This document shows, in pieces, positions 1-9,700 of a stretch of DNA of 64,000 bases. Both the position numbers and the translations under genes were made by a program. A model generated the notes under the pieces. The model was not told where the DNA came from and made no database searches. It saw only the letters and a program-made list of their open reading frames with translations. Origin of the DNA: CAYOOT01 sp964405665 (GTDB lineage Bacteria; Bdellovibrionota_C; UBA2361; SZUA-149; CAZDWZ01); the NCBI GenBank assembly GCA_964405665.1, contig CAYOOT010000004.1, positions 11,207 through 75,206 of the forward strand. The letters run 5' to 3'. Position 1 is the stretch's first letter, and the number at the start of each line of letters is the position of its first letter.

Positions 1-1
1 A

Positions 2-892
2 GTGCAATTATATTTAGCAGGCGGTGTTCCGGAAGTGATGCTGCATTTAAGAGATTTAGGACTTTTAGATTTAAATGTTTTGACAGTTAGTGGTTGTTCT
101 CTTGGTGAAAACTTAAATACTTGGGAAAAATCAGAAAGACGCAAGCGTTTTCAAGAGATTTTAAAAAGAGAGGATAATGTTGAATATACCGAGGTAATCA
201 TGTCCCCGGAAATGGCCAAAACCAAGGGACTTGCCCGTACAGCAATTTTTCCTCTGGGAAACATCGCCCCTGAAGGTTCCGTAGTAAAATCCACATCGAT
301 TGATAATAGTCTTTGCCCGGAAAACTGTTACCATCATGTTGGTCGAGCAAGAGTATTCGTTACAGAAGATGCAGCTATTGCAGCCATCAAAAGTAGCGGC
401 GAAAAACAACTGCTTCCCGGAGATATTGTTGTATTAATTTGCCGCGGCCCGCTAGGTGCGGGCATGCCTGAAACTGCCCAAATTACCATTGCTTTAAAAT
501 ATACTAAAGCCTTAAAACACATGGCTTTGATCACCGACGGACGTTTCTCCGGTTTTTCCAGCGGTCCTTGTATTGGCCATGTCGGCCCGGAAGCTTTAGC
601 TGATGGACCGATTGGTAAAATTCTCGATGGAGATATTATTGAAATCAATATCGACAGAAACAAAATGCAGGGGAGCATTAATCTTATCGGCAGCAAAGAT
701 TGTCCTAATGAAAAACTTTCCGTGGAAAATGGAAATGAAATTTTAAAAAGAAGATCCTTGCGCAGCGATTTAAAAGCAAACTCTGAGCTACCAAAAGCAA
801 CAAAACTCTGGGCTGCTCTCCAACAAACTGGAGGAGGAACTTGGGGTGGTTGTGTTTATGATGTTGATAAAATTATTGAGAAGTTGAAGTAA
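2..892 (+). CDS. IlvD/Edd-family dehydratase, XylD/YjhG-like (C-terminal part, 5' end outside window)
   Basis: This is the C-terminal 296 residues of a dihydroxy-acid / sugar-acid dehydratase; the reading frame is open at the left edge, so the gene starts before the window. The family uses an Fe-S cluster to remove water from a polyhydroxy acid and give a 2-keto-3-deoxy acid. The fragment carries the late family motifs: LITDGRFSG and GHVGPEAL followed by GPIGKILDGD. The wording GHVGPEAL, together with WEKSERR and GRGPLGAGM, matches the pentonate dehydratase branch (D-xylonate type, XylD/YjhG) better than IlvD proper. The next two genes, on the other strand, encode an FAH-family hydrolase and an SDR. 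These could be the later steps of a non-phosphorylating sugar-acid pathway. The exact substrate cannot be read from sequence; the family assignment is firm. Confidence 0.85.
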   Translation: MQLYLAGGVPEVMLHLRDLGLLDLNVLTVSGCSLGENLNTWEKSERRKRFQEILKREDNVEYTEVIMSPEMAKTKGLARTAIFPLGNIAPEGSVVKSTSIDNSLCPENCYHHVGRARVFVTEDAAIAAIKSSGEKQLLPGDIVVLICRGPLGAGMPETAQITIALKYTKALKHMALITDGRFSGFSSGPCIGHVGPEALADGPIGKILDGDIIEINIDRNKMQGSINLIGSKDCPNEKLSVENGNEILKRRSLRSDLKANSELPKATKLWAALQQTGGGTWGGCVYDVDKIIEKLK

Positions 893-938
893 CGGCTGGC
901 AGAGAGAAAATACTGCTGATTAAGGCTATCTGCCAAAA

Positions 939-1017
939 GTAGGGGCACCCTTTATGGGTGCCCGGTTGACCAATATATTATTTTGGAATTCCGGGCACCC
1001 ATAAAGGGTGCCCCTAC
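939..1017. repeat. Palindromic intergenic repeat, GTAGGGGC family, copy 1
   Basis: Perfect 27-bp inverted arms (939-965 and 991-1017) begin GTAGGGGCACCC and enclose a 25-bp spacer. Each arm contains a smaller palindrome, GGGCACCC around TTTAT. Further copies lie at 18319-18394, 56727-56802 and 61643-61710, with a half copy at 38970-38996. It follows the dehydratase gene by about 46 bp and could act as a bidirectional terminator, but it lacks a U-tract. Confidence 0.85.
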
Positions 1018-1112
1018 TATCATGATTTCATTAGATATTTTAATTATAAAATTAAATGAGGCACCCTGCCTTCCAGAAGGGATTATATAAAGAAAACATT
1101 CTGGGAGGCTCA

Positions 1113-1295
1113 ATGCGTAAATACGAAAAAAATCTTAGTTCCGAAACAACAAAAAAATTTTCCAATCTTTTAGCAAATAATTTAAACGATCAAATGGAAG
1201 CAAGCAAAATTTGTCTGCCGACAAATGCTTACAAGATCAAAGATCCTCTCAATAAATCCAAAAATATAACTATTTTCCGATTAGATATTTTTTAA
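1113..1295 (+). CDS. Small hypothetical protein (60 aa)
   Basis: I do not recognise this short reading frame. I chose the ATG at 1113 because GGGAGG lies directly upstream (1103-1108); a longer frame from 1056 has no such signal. The product starts MRKYEKNLSSET and is rich in Lys, Asn and Ser. It has no membrane segment, signal peptide or metal motif. Its stop lies 4 bp from the stop of the convergent FAH-family gene, so it fills the space between the palindrome at 939-1017 and that gene. It may be a real small protein or a chance frame. The ribosome-binding site is the main support. Confidence 0.4.
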   Translation: MRKYEKNLSSETTKKFSNLLANNLNDQMEASKICLPTNAYKIKDPLNKSKNITIFRLDIF

Positions 1296-1299
1296 TCGC

Positions 1300-2157
1300 T
1301 TAACCTTCGTAAGCAACTACATGCTGCTTGGATTCTCCTAGTCCTTCAATCCCCAGTTCAACTACATCTCCAGGTTTTAAATAGAGAGGCGGTTTAAATC
1401 CTAAACCCACTCCAGCAGGAGTTCCTGTACTGATAATATCTCCAGGAAGCAAACTCATGAACTGACTGAGATAACTGACCACATAAGAAACATTAAAAAT
1501 AAAATTTTTAGTGCTGCCATTTTGTTTTAAGTCGCCATTAACTTTTAGCCACATCGCCAAATCATTAACATCTTTTATTTCATCGCGTGTTGCCAGATAT
1601 GGTCCCAACGGTGCAAAGGTATCGCAGCTTTTTCCTTTGACCCATTGACCGCCTCTTTCTAATTGGAATTCTCTTTCACTATAATCATTATGCAAAATAA
1701 AACCAGCCACATAATCCATTGCTTTATCCATACTGACATAGGAAACTTTTTTCTCAATCACTACTGCAAGCTCTACTTCCCAATCTGTTTTTTGTGAATT
1801 TTTTGGAATAACCAAATTATCGTTTGGTCCGACAATAGAAGAAGTGGCTTTAAAAAAGACCACCGGTTCTTTGGGCGGTTCTGCTCCGCTTTCTTTGGCG
1901 TGATCTTTAAAATTAAGGCCGATACAAATCAATTTACTTGGACGGCAAACTGCAGGAGCAAGGCGAACAGAATCTCCCACTTTTGCTGCAGCCGAAGCAT
2001 TGGCTGCAAGCCAAGCTTTTAAGCGGCCAATTCCATTTGTTTCAAAAAATTTTTCGTTATAATCCTCCCCAAAAGCTGAAGTATCAATTTTCTGTCCATC
2101 AGCCAAAATTATTCCAGGTTTTTCTTTACCAACTTCACCGTGACGAAACAATTTCAT
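1300..2157 (-). CDS. Fumarylacetoacetate hydrolase (FAH) family protein, probable diketo-sugar-acid hydrolase
   Basis: The protein has 285 residues, the usual size for the short FAH family. These enzymes cleave C-C bonds or hydrate 2-keto acids using a divalent metal. Residues 1-70 form the small N-terminal domain. The catalytic core follows with CIGLNFKDHAKE, the metal-ligand segment DWEVELAVVI, and later DIISTGTPAGVG near residue 250. The close match in layout to 2,4-diketo-3-deoxy-L-fuconate hydrolases, plus an SDR directly upstream in the same direction (52 bp gap) and a XylD-like dehydratase on the other side, suggests the terminal step of a non-phosphorylating L-fuconate or pentonate route. 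Ureidoglycolate lyase or 2-hydroxyhepta-2,4-diene-dioate isomerase would look similar. Family certain, substrate inferred. Confidence 0.85.
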   Translation of the reverse strand: MKLFRHGEVGKEKPGIILADGQKIDTSAFGEDYNEKFFETNGIGRLKAWLAANASAAAKVGDSVRLAPAVCRPSKLICIGLNFKDHAKESGAEPPKEPVVFFKATSSIVGPNDNLVIPKNSQKTDWEVELAVVIEKKVSYVSMDKAMDYVAGFILHNDYSEREFQLERGGQWVKGKSCDTFAPLGPYLATRDEIKDVNDLAMWLKVNGDLKQNGSTKNFIFNVSYVVSYLSQFMSLLPGDIISTGTPAGVGLGFKPPLYLKPGDVVELGIEGLGESKQHVVAYEG

Positions 2158-2209
2158 AACTCACTCTCAATTAATTATTATTAAAAAATATTGAAAAAGC
2201 ATCTATGTT

Positions 2210-2989
2210 TTAGCGAATATAGGACATGCCACCATCTATCGGATAATAGCAACCTGTTAAAAAGGATGCTTCATCGGAACATAAATACAAAGCAAAGTTT
2301 GCCACTTCTTCCGGTTTTGCCATTCTGCCAATTGGAGCAGATTTAGATAATTTTTCAAACATTTCTTGTTGATTATCCGGATAATTCTTTTTTAAATAAT
2401 CATCGACAAAGGGAGTGTGCACTCTTGCCGGACAAATACAATTACAACGAATGTGATCATTAATATAATCTTTTGCTACGGAAAGAGTCATTGTAAAAAC
2501 TGCTCCTTTACTCATTGAATAAGCAAAACGATCTTGTAATCCGACATAAGAAGCAATTGAGGCCAGATTTAAAATTACTCCGCCACCATGAGATTTCATC
2601 TTGGAAATGCCATACTTTAAACAATTATAAACTCCCTTAACATTTACAGAAAATACCTTATCAAAATCTTCTTCGCTGGTATCTTCAGCTTTTCCGATAT
2701 TGGAAATGCCGGCATTATTAACCAAAATATTTATTTTCGATGTTTTAGAACAAATTTCATCAAATACTTTTTTTACTTCAGCTTGATTACTCACATCACA
2801 ACCTAGACAAAAAGCTTTTCCTCCTTTTTCTCTAATCCCCGCAGCAACTTTTTCCCCTTCTTCTTTATTCCTTTCCACCACCACCACTTCTGCCCCATTG
2901 GTCGCAAAAACCTCAGCTATCGCTTTTCCAATCCCCGACCCCGCTCCTGTAACAACGGCAACTTTGTTATCAAGTCTAAAATTTGTCAT
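2210..2989 (-). CDS. Short-chain dehydrogenase/reductase, probable 2-keto-3-deoxy-sugar-acid dehydrogenase
   Basis: A 259-residue classical SDR. The N-terminal NAD(P) motif is TGAGSGIGKA (residues 15-24), NNAG follows near residue 90, and the catalytic Ser-Tyr-Lys triad appears as the Ser of LASIAS and then YSMSK. The C-terminal end YPIDGGMSYIR is typical. The segment CPARVHTPFV followed by IGRMAKPEEVA resembles SDRs of the L-fucose/L-rhamnose non-phosphorylating pathway (2-keto-3-deoxy-fuconate dehydrogenase). It precedes the FAH-family gene by 52 bp on the same strand, so the two are probably cotranscribed. Oxidation of a 2-keto-3-deoxy acid followed by hydrolysis of the diketo product is the simplest joint role. 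A generic FabG-like reductase remains possible. Confidence 0.85.
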   Translation of the reverse strand: MTNFRLDNKVAVVTGAGSGIGKAIAEVFATNGAEVVVVERNKEEGEKVAAGIREKGGKAFCLGCDVSNQAEVKKVFDEICSKTSKINILVNNAGISNIGKAEDTSEEDFDKVFSVNVKGVYNCLKYGISKMKSHGGGVILNLASIASYVGLQDRFAYSMSKGAVFTMTLSVAKDYINDHIRCNCICPARVHTPFVDDYLKKNYPDNQQEMFEKLSKSAPIGRMAKPEEVANFALYLCSDEASFLTGCYYPIDGGMSYIR

Positions 2990-3196
2990 ATATCCAAATA
3001 CTTAATGGTTATTAAATCGGCTTTTACTTCTACTTTATCTTTATCAAAGCATTCCACTTAATACAAACAACACAAAAAATTATCTGCAATTCTTACAGTT
3101 TTATGATTGACCAATTTGCCTATTAAGTTTATTCTCTTTAAAGTTTAAATCTAAAGATTTTTAGTACTTAAGAACCATATTAACAAGTCAGCGCTT

Positions 3197-3715
3197 ATGG
3201 AAGAAAATACTGTTAATTCCGAAAGAAGTGATAAAATCAGACCTTTTGAAAGAGAATTTACGGCAAAAGAAGTTCAATCTATTTTGCGATCTTTAACAGG
3301 GAATATTGAGAAAATCGGTCTGGCCTTATTGAATTACTATGCAAGAACTGAACTTGTCGCTGCCAGCGGCAAAGCTAAGCATCGCGGAAGAGCAAAATAT
3401 AACTATCCGGATATTGTGCTTCTTTGCTGGTTATTTAGAATGAAAAAAGAAGGATTGCCGGTTAATCGTTTTCGTCGGGGTATCGATTATTTGAGAAAGC
3501 GGATGCCGAAGCTCTATGAAAATCCCAAAGACATGATTCTTTTAACTGATGGTAAAAATCTTTTCTTAAAACACCGCATTGAAGATAAAGATGATATCGC
3601 CGAAGCTTTAACAGGTTCAAGAGCCGGACAATATGTTTGGGCTTATTCTATTGGTACTTTGATTGAAGAAGTAGATCGAGTGATCGAAAATCACAATCGC
3701 CGATTGGTTGCGTAA
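3197..3715 (+). CDS. MerR-like helix-turn-helix transcriptional regulator
   Basis: A 172-residue protein whose residues 20-105 read as a MerR-type DNA-binding domain: FTAKEVQSIL, a helix ending in LNYYARTELV, a basic wing (KAKHRGRAKYNY), then PDIVLLCWLF and a helix with RFRRGIDYLRKRM. This matches the MerR order HTH, wing, recognition helices. The C-terminal 60 residues (LLTDGKNLFLK onward) hold no recognisable effector domain and no Cys pair for metal sensing. The gene stands alone, and its TAA stop is the first part of the 72-bp palindromic repeat at 3713-3786. Its target and ligand are unknown. Confidence 0.65.
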   Translation: MEENTVNSERSDKIRPFEREFTAKEVQSILRSLTGNIEKIGLALLNYYARTELVAASGKAKHRGRAKYNYPDIVLLCWLFRMKKEGLPVNRFRRGIDYLRKRMPKLYENPKDMILLTDGKNLFLKHRIEDKDDIAEALTGSRAGQYVWAYSIGTLIEEVDRVIENHNRRLVA

Positions 3716-3786
3716 TTCTCCCCTTTTTCCCACGCTGCAGATATTCTAGTACTATTTATAGTTTGATGTGGGAAAAAGGGGAGAAT
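3713..3786. repeat. 72-bp palindromic element, TTCTCCCC family, copy A
   Basis: Perfect 19-bp arms, ATTCTCCCCTTTTTCCCAC (3715-3733) and its reverse complement (3768-3786), enclose a 34-bp centre that includes TTCTAGTACTATTTATAG. Copy B at 14409-14480 is the same element in inverted orientation, with one mismatch in the centre. Copy C at 36142-36212 is more diverged. The first TAA overlaps the stop codon of the upstream MerR-like gene. The element is too short to code for anything and resembles a MITE or REP-type repeat. Confidence 0.85.
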
Positions 3787-3827
3787 AATTTAATTATTTT
3801 TAATAGGCCCCCGAATTGAACTGCTGA

Positions 3828-5165
3828 CTAGTCAATCACATACTCTTTCAACTTATTCAACAAAGTCTTATAGCTCACTCCCAAAATTTTTGCTGCCTTA
3901 GATTTATTTCCTTTGGTCTGTTGCATAATTGTTAAAATAGCTTTTATTTCTGCTTCTTTCGTTGCCAAAGCAGAAATATCATGAAGACTGGGTTGAAACA
4001 CCTCTTCAAAGTTGGTTTTCTCTAAATTAAAAGCTTCAGGTAAAAGCTCCTTTGGAGAAAAAATCATTGCTCTTTCAATTGCATTTTCTAACTCTCGGAC
4101 ATTTCCGGGCCAATCATATTGCATTAAAAATTTCAGGGTTTCCTTGGAAATAATTGGCAAATCTACTTTCAATTCAGCAGCAAGAAGTTTTATGAAATAA
4201 CTAAGCAATAAAGGAATATCGTCTTTTCTCTCTCTTAATGGAGGAATTTCAAAAACCATTACACTTAAACGATAAAATAAATCTGCACGAAATTTGCCAC
4301 TTTTAATGTCAGATTCTAAATTGGAATTTGTTGCGGAAATGACCCGAGAATTGATTTTTATTGTAGAATTTCCTCCCACTCTTTTTATTTCAGATTCCTG
4401 CAATGTTCTTAAAAGCTTTACCTGCAACTCCAGCGGCATGTTCCCGATTTCATCGAGAAAAATTGAACCGTTACTGGATATTTCAAAAAGTCCAATTCTT
4501 CTTTCACTTGCTCCGGTAAATGCTCCCGGCTCATAGCCAAAAAACTCACTTTCTAAAAGATCCTTGGGAGTTGACCCACAATTAACGGCAACAAAAGCTT
4601 CTTCCGCCCTAATCCCTTGCTCATGAATAAAACGAGCAAGCATATCTTTCCCTACTCCGCTTTCTCCGAGAATCAAAACAGGAGTGCTCAGTGAAGCAAC
4701 TTTTAAAGCCTGCTTCAGTATTCCCTCTAATTTATTATCTTGCGTAATTAATCTCCTTTGCACTTTTCTTTTGCGAAGCATTAAATTTCGATCAATTACT
4801 CGATGATGCTCAATCACTTGAGCAATCATGTTGCATAAAGCCACAGGATCAAAAGGCTTAGTAACAAAATCAATTGCGCCATGCTTCATTGCTTGTACAG
4901 CAATCGGAATATCGCCATAGGCAGTCATCAAAACAATGGGCACTTTTTTATTAATCAGCTTGCTATCTTTGATAAAATCTATTCCACTTTTCTGGGGAAG
5001 TTTGAGATCGGTTAACACTAAGCTAAATTCATCGGTCTTGAATATATCTAGCGCTTCTTCAGCAGAAGAAGTGGAAGTAACTAAATAGCCCTCAGAACTG
5101 AGAACTGTAGTGAGCACCTCTCTTAGGGAGTCAGTATCTTCGATTAAAAGGATATTATTGGACAT
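3828..5165 (-). CDS. Sigma-54-dependent response regulator, NtrC family
   Basis: 445 residues in three parts. The N-terminal receiver (about 1-120) has the phospho-acceptor Asp53 in LVLTDLKLP and Lys103 in TKPFDP. The AAA+ sigma-54 activation domain (about 145-375) has Walker A GESGVGKD (167-174), the sigma-54 contact loop GAFTGA (214-219) and the arginine-finger region PPLRERKDDIP. The C-terminal Fis-type helix-turn-helix is KAAKILGVSYKTLLNKL. The architecture is complete, so it should activate sigma-54 promoters upon phosphorylation. No histidine kinase gene is adjacent. Two sigma-54 promoters occur in this window (61729-61746 and 62792-62809), ahead of flagellar-type genes. Whether this regulator drives them is inference; a FlgR/FleR-like role is plausible. 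Confidence 0.93.
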   Translation of the reverse strand: MSNNILLIEDTDSLREVLTTVLSSEGYLVTSTSSAEEALDIFKTDEFSLVLTDLKLPQKSGIDFIKDSKLINKKVPIVLMTAYGDIPIAVQAMKHGAIDFVTKPFDPVALCNMIAQVIEHHRVIDRNLMLRKRKVQRRLITQDNKLEGILKQALKVASLSTPVLILGESGVGKDMLARFIHEQGIRAEEAFVAVNCGSTPKDLLESEFFGYEPGAFTGASERRIGLFEISSNGSIFLDEIGNMPLELQVKLLRTLQESEIKRVGGNSTIKINSRVISATNSNLESDIKSGKFRADLFYRLSVMVFEIPPLRERKDDIPLLLSYFIKLLAAELKVDLPIISKETLKFLMQYDWPGNVRELENAIERAMIFSPKELLPEAFNLEKTNFEEVFQPSLHDISALATKEAEIKAILTIMQQTKGNKSKAAKILGVSYKTLLNKLKEYVID

Positions 5166-5237
5166 ATCATATGTAACGACAAAAGCTCTGCAGATGTTGA
5201 GAGCTTATTTTAGCTTATAACTACTCGGAAAATTTAG

Positions 5238-5699
5238 TTATTTTAGTAATTTCGAAGCTTCTTGTAATGCTTCTTGATAGATGTTCTTTAAAGGCAAATT
5301 AAGTTTATTGGCAACTTCTTCACAACTTATATATTCTGGAGCGATATTTAAGATTTTCCCCTGTAAATTTTTTCCCAATTTTACTTTTATCAAGCCATAT
5401 TTGGTATTTACTTTAACTATTTCTCTTTGTAGTTCATAACGCGTTACGGTCTGTCTCCTTAAACCAATTGTTGTTGTTTCTTGGAAAAAAATATCCATTA
5501 ATTTTTCAACAAAATTTTCTTCACAGAGAGCATGAAGCGTATTTGCCGGACGTCCATGCTTCATAATTACAGGAGTAATCCAGGCATCTTTGGCTCCGGC
5601 AGCTAATAATTTGTTAATTGCATAAGGAAATTGCTCCGGATTCATATCATCGATATTGCATTCTAAGAGCTCTAGAGTTATTCTATCGTAATTATTCAT
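5238..5699 (-). CDS. Stand-alone LarC C-terminal (LarC2-type) domain protein
   Basis: Residues 1-153 match the C-terminal half of LarC (DUF111), the enzyme that inserts nickel into the pincer cofactor of lactate racemase. Diagnostic stretches are NIDDMNPEQFPYAINKL, DAWITPVIMKHGRPANTL, ETTTIGLR and the late PEYISCEEVA. Full LarC proteins are about 400 residues, with an N-terminal LarC1 domain. Here the gene begins cleanly with MNNYDRITLELLECN, and the adjacent galU occupies the other strand, so no LarC1 is attached or nearby. Its start is divergent from galU with only 59 bp between them. It may work with a LarC1 encoded elsewhere, or have another metal-related role. I do not assign the symbol because half the enzyme is missing. 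Confidence 0.75.
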   Translation of the reverse strand: MNNYDRITLELLECNIDDMNPEQFPYAINKLLAAGAKDAWITPVIMKHGRPANTLHALCEENFVEKLMDIFFQETTTIGLRRQTVTRYELQREIVKVNTKYGLIKVKLGKNLQGKILNIAPEYISCEEVANKLNLPLKNIYQEALQEASKLLK

Positions 5700-5758
5700 T
5701 GAATAAATTTTAAAGACATTGGCATTAAATTAATTATTATATTTTTAAAAGGTTTAAG

Positions 5759-6628
5759 ATGCAAATTCGAAAAGCAGTAATCCCTGCCGCTGGTTTAGGA
5801 ACACGTTTTTTACCAGCTACCAAAGCCGTTCCCAAAGAACTTTTACCAATTGTTGATACGCCGACAGTACAATATATTGTAAAAGAAGCAGTCGATTCTG
5901 GAATTGAAGATATTATTTTTGTAACAGGTCGAGGCAAAAATGCCTTAATCGATCATTTTGATTCGTATCCAGAGCTAGAAGACAAACTCGAAAAAGAAGG
6001 GAAATACGATCTTCTTGCCGCCCTTAAAGAAACTTCCAATATGGCAAAAATAGTATCAGTAAGACAACCGGAACCTAAGGGCTTGGGAGATGCTGTGCTT
6101 TGTGCCAAAGATTTAATTGGCGATGAACCTTTTGCTGTTTTATTGGGCGATGATTTGGTTGATGCAACAGTACCTTGCACGAAACAAATGATTGATGTCT
6201 TTAACAAATATAATAAATCAGTTGTTGCACTAATGAGAGTTCCTGATGATGAAGTACCGCGTTTTGGGATCTGTGGTGGACACTCTACGGAAGAAAGGGT
6301 GTTCATGCTAGACACAATGGTTGAAAAGCCTAGCCTACACGAAGCGCCCTCAAATCTGGCGATTGTCGGACGTTATATTTTAAAACCATCAATTTTTAAA
6401 TATTTGCAAGAAACACAAGTCGGTAAAGGTGGCGAATTACAACTCACCGATGCCATGGAAAGAATGATGAAAGTAGAAGGATTTATTGGCTATGAGTTTA
6501 CCGGAAATCGTTATGATGCTGGAGACAAATTTGGCTTTATTCAAGCTTGCATTGCTTATGGCTTAAAACGTCGAGACATTGCTCCTCGCTTAAAAGCTTA
6601 TATGGCTGAGCTCGTTGGTCAAAATTAA
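5759..6628 (+). CDS. galU: UTP--glucose-1-phosphate uridylyltransferase
   Basis: A full-length (289 aa) nucleotidyltransferase making UDP-glucose from UTP and glucose-1-phosphate, the precursor for envelope polysaccharides. The N-terminal signature AVIPAAGLGTRFLPATKA (residues 6-23) is followed by PKELLPIVDTPTVQYIV. Later come VLLGDDLVD, the substrate loop VEKP and GKGGELQLTDAM. These identify bacterial GalU rather than the RfbA family. AAGG lies upstream of the ATG. The stop codon sits inside a strong hairpin (6624-6652) that probably ends transcription. Nucleotide-sugar genes at 18.4-22.4 kb are potential users of its product. Confidence 0.95.
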   Translation: MQIRKAVIPAAGLGTRFLPATKAVPKELLPIVDTPTVQYIVKEAVDSGIEDIIFVTGRGKNALIDHFDSYPELEDKLEKEGKYDLLAALKETSNMAKIVSVRQPEPKGLGDAVLCAKDLIGDEPFAVLLGDDLVDATVPCTKQMIDVFNKYNKSVVALMRVPDDEVPRFGICGGHSTEERVFMLDTMVEKPSLHEAPSNLAIVGRYILKPSIFKYLQETQVGKGGELQLTDAMERMMKVEGFIGYEFTGNRYDAGDKFGFIQACIAYGLKRRDIAPRLKAYMAELVGQN

Positions 6629-6652
6629 TTTCAGCCAAAGGCTGAAATTAAT
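6624..6652. terminator. Perfect 13-bp hairpin over the galU stop codon
   Basis: ATTAATTTCAGCC (6624-6636), loop AAA, then the exact complement at 640-652 of the same kilobase. The galU stop TAA lies in the left arm. The AT-rich foot of the stem ends in TTAAT rather than a clean U-tract, so it is terminator-like rather than canonical. Confidence 0.6.
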
Positions 6653-6719
6653 CACGGCTTTCCATTAGATTCTTTGGGTTTCTATGACTTATATTAAATC
6701 TGGAAAGACGGGTTAAAGA

Positions 6720-9700
6720 TTGGTTGACATACAAAATATTAAAGAAAAATTTGTCTGGATTCTTAGTGAAACAAAACTTCGTGCCTTTGAAGTAGAACTT
6801 TTTCTTAAAAAAAATAATAAAGATGCAGAGTGGCGCTCACTGACAGTTCTTGATGGCTTAAAAAATATTGCCAGTTCTTTAAATCAAGAAACTCGGACAA
6901 ATAAACCACAACAAGCAGAACTAATTAATTCTCTGATTCTGGAAGAGATTTTAAATAATTCTGAATTCCCGGAATTAAAAGAAGAGCTTTCTCTTGTTTT
7001 TGAAGAAAGTAATCCAAACTTAAAATTAAAAAATCTCAATTACCTGCTAACTGCTTTTAGAAATTTTTCCAATGCTTTGCGTATTCAGCAAAATGTCGAT
7101 TCCGTAATCAAAGAAATCATCGACGAATCGGGAAATACTTTAGAAAAAAAGCAAAAAATAGCGGAACTTATTCAATTAAGTAATAACCTGAATTTCAAAC
7201 TAAAAGAGAGAAAAATAACTGACGATATCACCAGTCTTGATAACCTATTGCTTGACCTCAACACTTCCAAAAAAACAAATTTAAAATTACCGGAACTGAT
7301 TATTGTGGACGAGGCCTCCAGTTATTCCAAGCTGGAGCTGGAAATTCTCTCTCAAATATCAAAATACTGCAAAATAGAACTTTTAATTAAGGAACCTTTT
7401 TTGCAAATTGCGGAGCTCAAACAAAAATTCAGCTTTAAAGAACTGCTAAATTCCCTTCCGCCTTCTAAAAAACATTTTTGCAGTCTTATTTACAACATTA
7501 ATCGCTACAAGAATCAGCTATCTTTTAAAGAAGTAAAAAACCATAATCAAAATGCCGAAAAACTGATTGCTTATTTATTTGATTCCCAGCCGCTGGAAAA
7601 TAAGGATTACAAATTTAAGCTTCCCTTGGCAATTTGGAAAAACAAAACACCCCGCGAAGAAGTAACAAGACTGGCAAAAAGTTTGTCTAATATTTTAAAA
7701 AATAACTTGGCTAAACCCGAGGAACTTCATCTAATCTGTCTTGATCTCGATGAATACCAGCCACTATTTGAAGAAATTTTTACTGAATACCAAATTCCCT
7801 TTGTTGTTCCTCGAGGGAAAAGATTAGTAGAAACAACTTTGGGGAATTTTTATTTAAGCTATCTTTCCTGGTTTTTTAAACCAACGCTTCTATCCCTGGA
7901 AAAACTTTGTCGTGAACCTTTATTTAAGATAAAAGATTTTGATCAGCCGGCAATTTTTAATTTTATCAGCCTTTGTAAAAATCTAGGCTGCGATAATAAT
8001 ATCTTCTTAGAAGACATTTGGGAAAATTATTTTTTAAGCAGCTTTACTAAAAAAGGAGATTCTCAAAGTCTGGCGACAATCAATTGGATCAAATCCGAGT
8101 TGACAGAAAACTCAGAATTATTAAGAATTACGGGAAAAGATTTTTTTAGAAAAATCTTTAGAAAACTAAACCGTTTTCGCTGCAAATTTAAAAAGGGGCT
8201 TCTTGCTCAAAACCAAGTTCTCAAGGAAAGAGCCTTTTTGGCCGCTACCGCCCAAAAAACAAAAATACTTTTAAAAGAATTAAGTGAAAATACTTATTTT
8301 GAAAGCTCCGACTTCAATAAATTGGGGATTGAAAAATCTGTTTTTAGTGAAAATTTGATTTTAGAAAAACTAAAATCCGAGTTTTTACCTCTGGTCTACG
8401 AAGAAGAAAAGATTATTGTTTCTGAAATGCTGGATAGCCGCGGGTTATCGGGGAAATTGAATATTGTTTTAGCGCCAAGTTTCGAAAATTTTCCGGCAAA
8501 AAATTTAAAACAACAATTCAGCAACGAATATGATGAATTAAGTTATAAAATTCAAGAAACAAGCGGAAACAATTCCTCGATCTATGAAAGTTATAGTCTG
8601 ATTGCTAATTTGATCAGTAACTCCCGGGAGCTTGTTTTTAGTTTTTCCAGTTTAAGTAAAAATAAAGAAACTAAACCCGCTGATTTTTTATTTTTACTGG
8701 CCAAGCAAATTAAAGAAAATAAAAACTTAAATTCTCCGGAAATTTTAAAGGACTATTCCGTTGAATTTCCAAAAAAATTCAATAATAATCCTGATCAACA
8801 AAAATCAATCGAGCAATTACTTTCCAAACAAACAAATTATTTTACAGCTTACGATAGTTTTATCGGTGCAGAAAGCAGTTCGGAAAAGATCGTTAAACAA
8901 TTAAATAAAAGATTCCTTCGTTCTTCTGCTGAGCCAGAGGATCAGATTGCTCATTATTCCGTATCCTCTTTAGAAACATTTGCCGATTGTCCACAAAAAT
9001 TCTTTTTTTCCTGTCTTCTCGGCTTGGAGGAGTCGATTGAGCCTGCAAAAATATTAGCGATCGAAACTGGAAACGTTGTGCATACTTGTCTTAAAAAAAT
9101 TTTTAGCCTTGATTCTTATAAAACAATTACTGCAGAAAACTTCGGCCCAGCCTGTAAAGACTTGCTGGAAATCGCGGAAAGGGAATTTGAAAACAATCCT
9201 TATGATTGGAACCTTAATTACAAATGGCGGTATGCCAAAAACCTGATTATTCAAGGTTTGGATCAAGACAGCGAAACTTCTAAAAGAGGCTATTTAAAAG
9301 CGGCACTTTTTTATAACAAACAATTAATTAAAAGTATTCCCGATCAACTGGAATGGAATTTCGGTAAAGATTCGGAATCTCCGGCACTCAAAATAATTGA
9401 AGATCAACGAGAACTAAGGGTGCTGGGAAAAATTGATCGTATTGACCGGACTGATCGCAATAAAAATTCTGAAGTTGCCGCAATTTGGGATTACAAAACA
9501 GGTGCAATCACTCCTTACAACAAAGTGGAAAAAGGGAAAAGTCTGCAAATTCCTTTGTATGCTTTAGCTGTTAAACAAAATATTGCGCCTTATACCTTAC
9601 CTAAACGCGGAGCTATTTTTAGTTTAAAGCAAACAAACAGAAATGATGAAGATTTGGCTTCATTTCATAAAGGCGTTTTAATGGAGCATTTGGCTATCAG

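Noticed and set aside
161..696. Two reverse frames inside the dehydratase gene
   Set aside because: They overlap a strongly conserved gene on the other strand, lack ribosome sites and show no domain.
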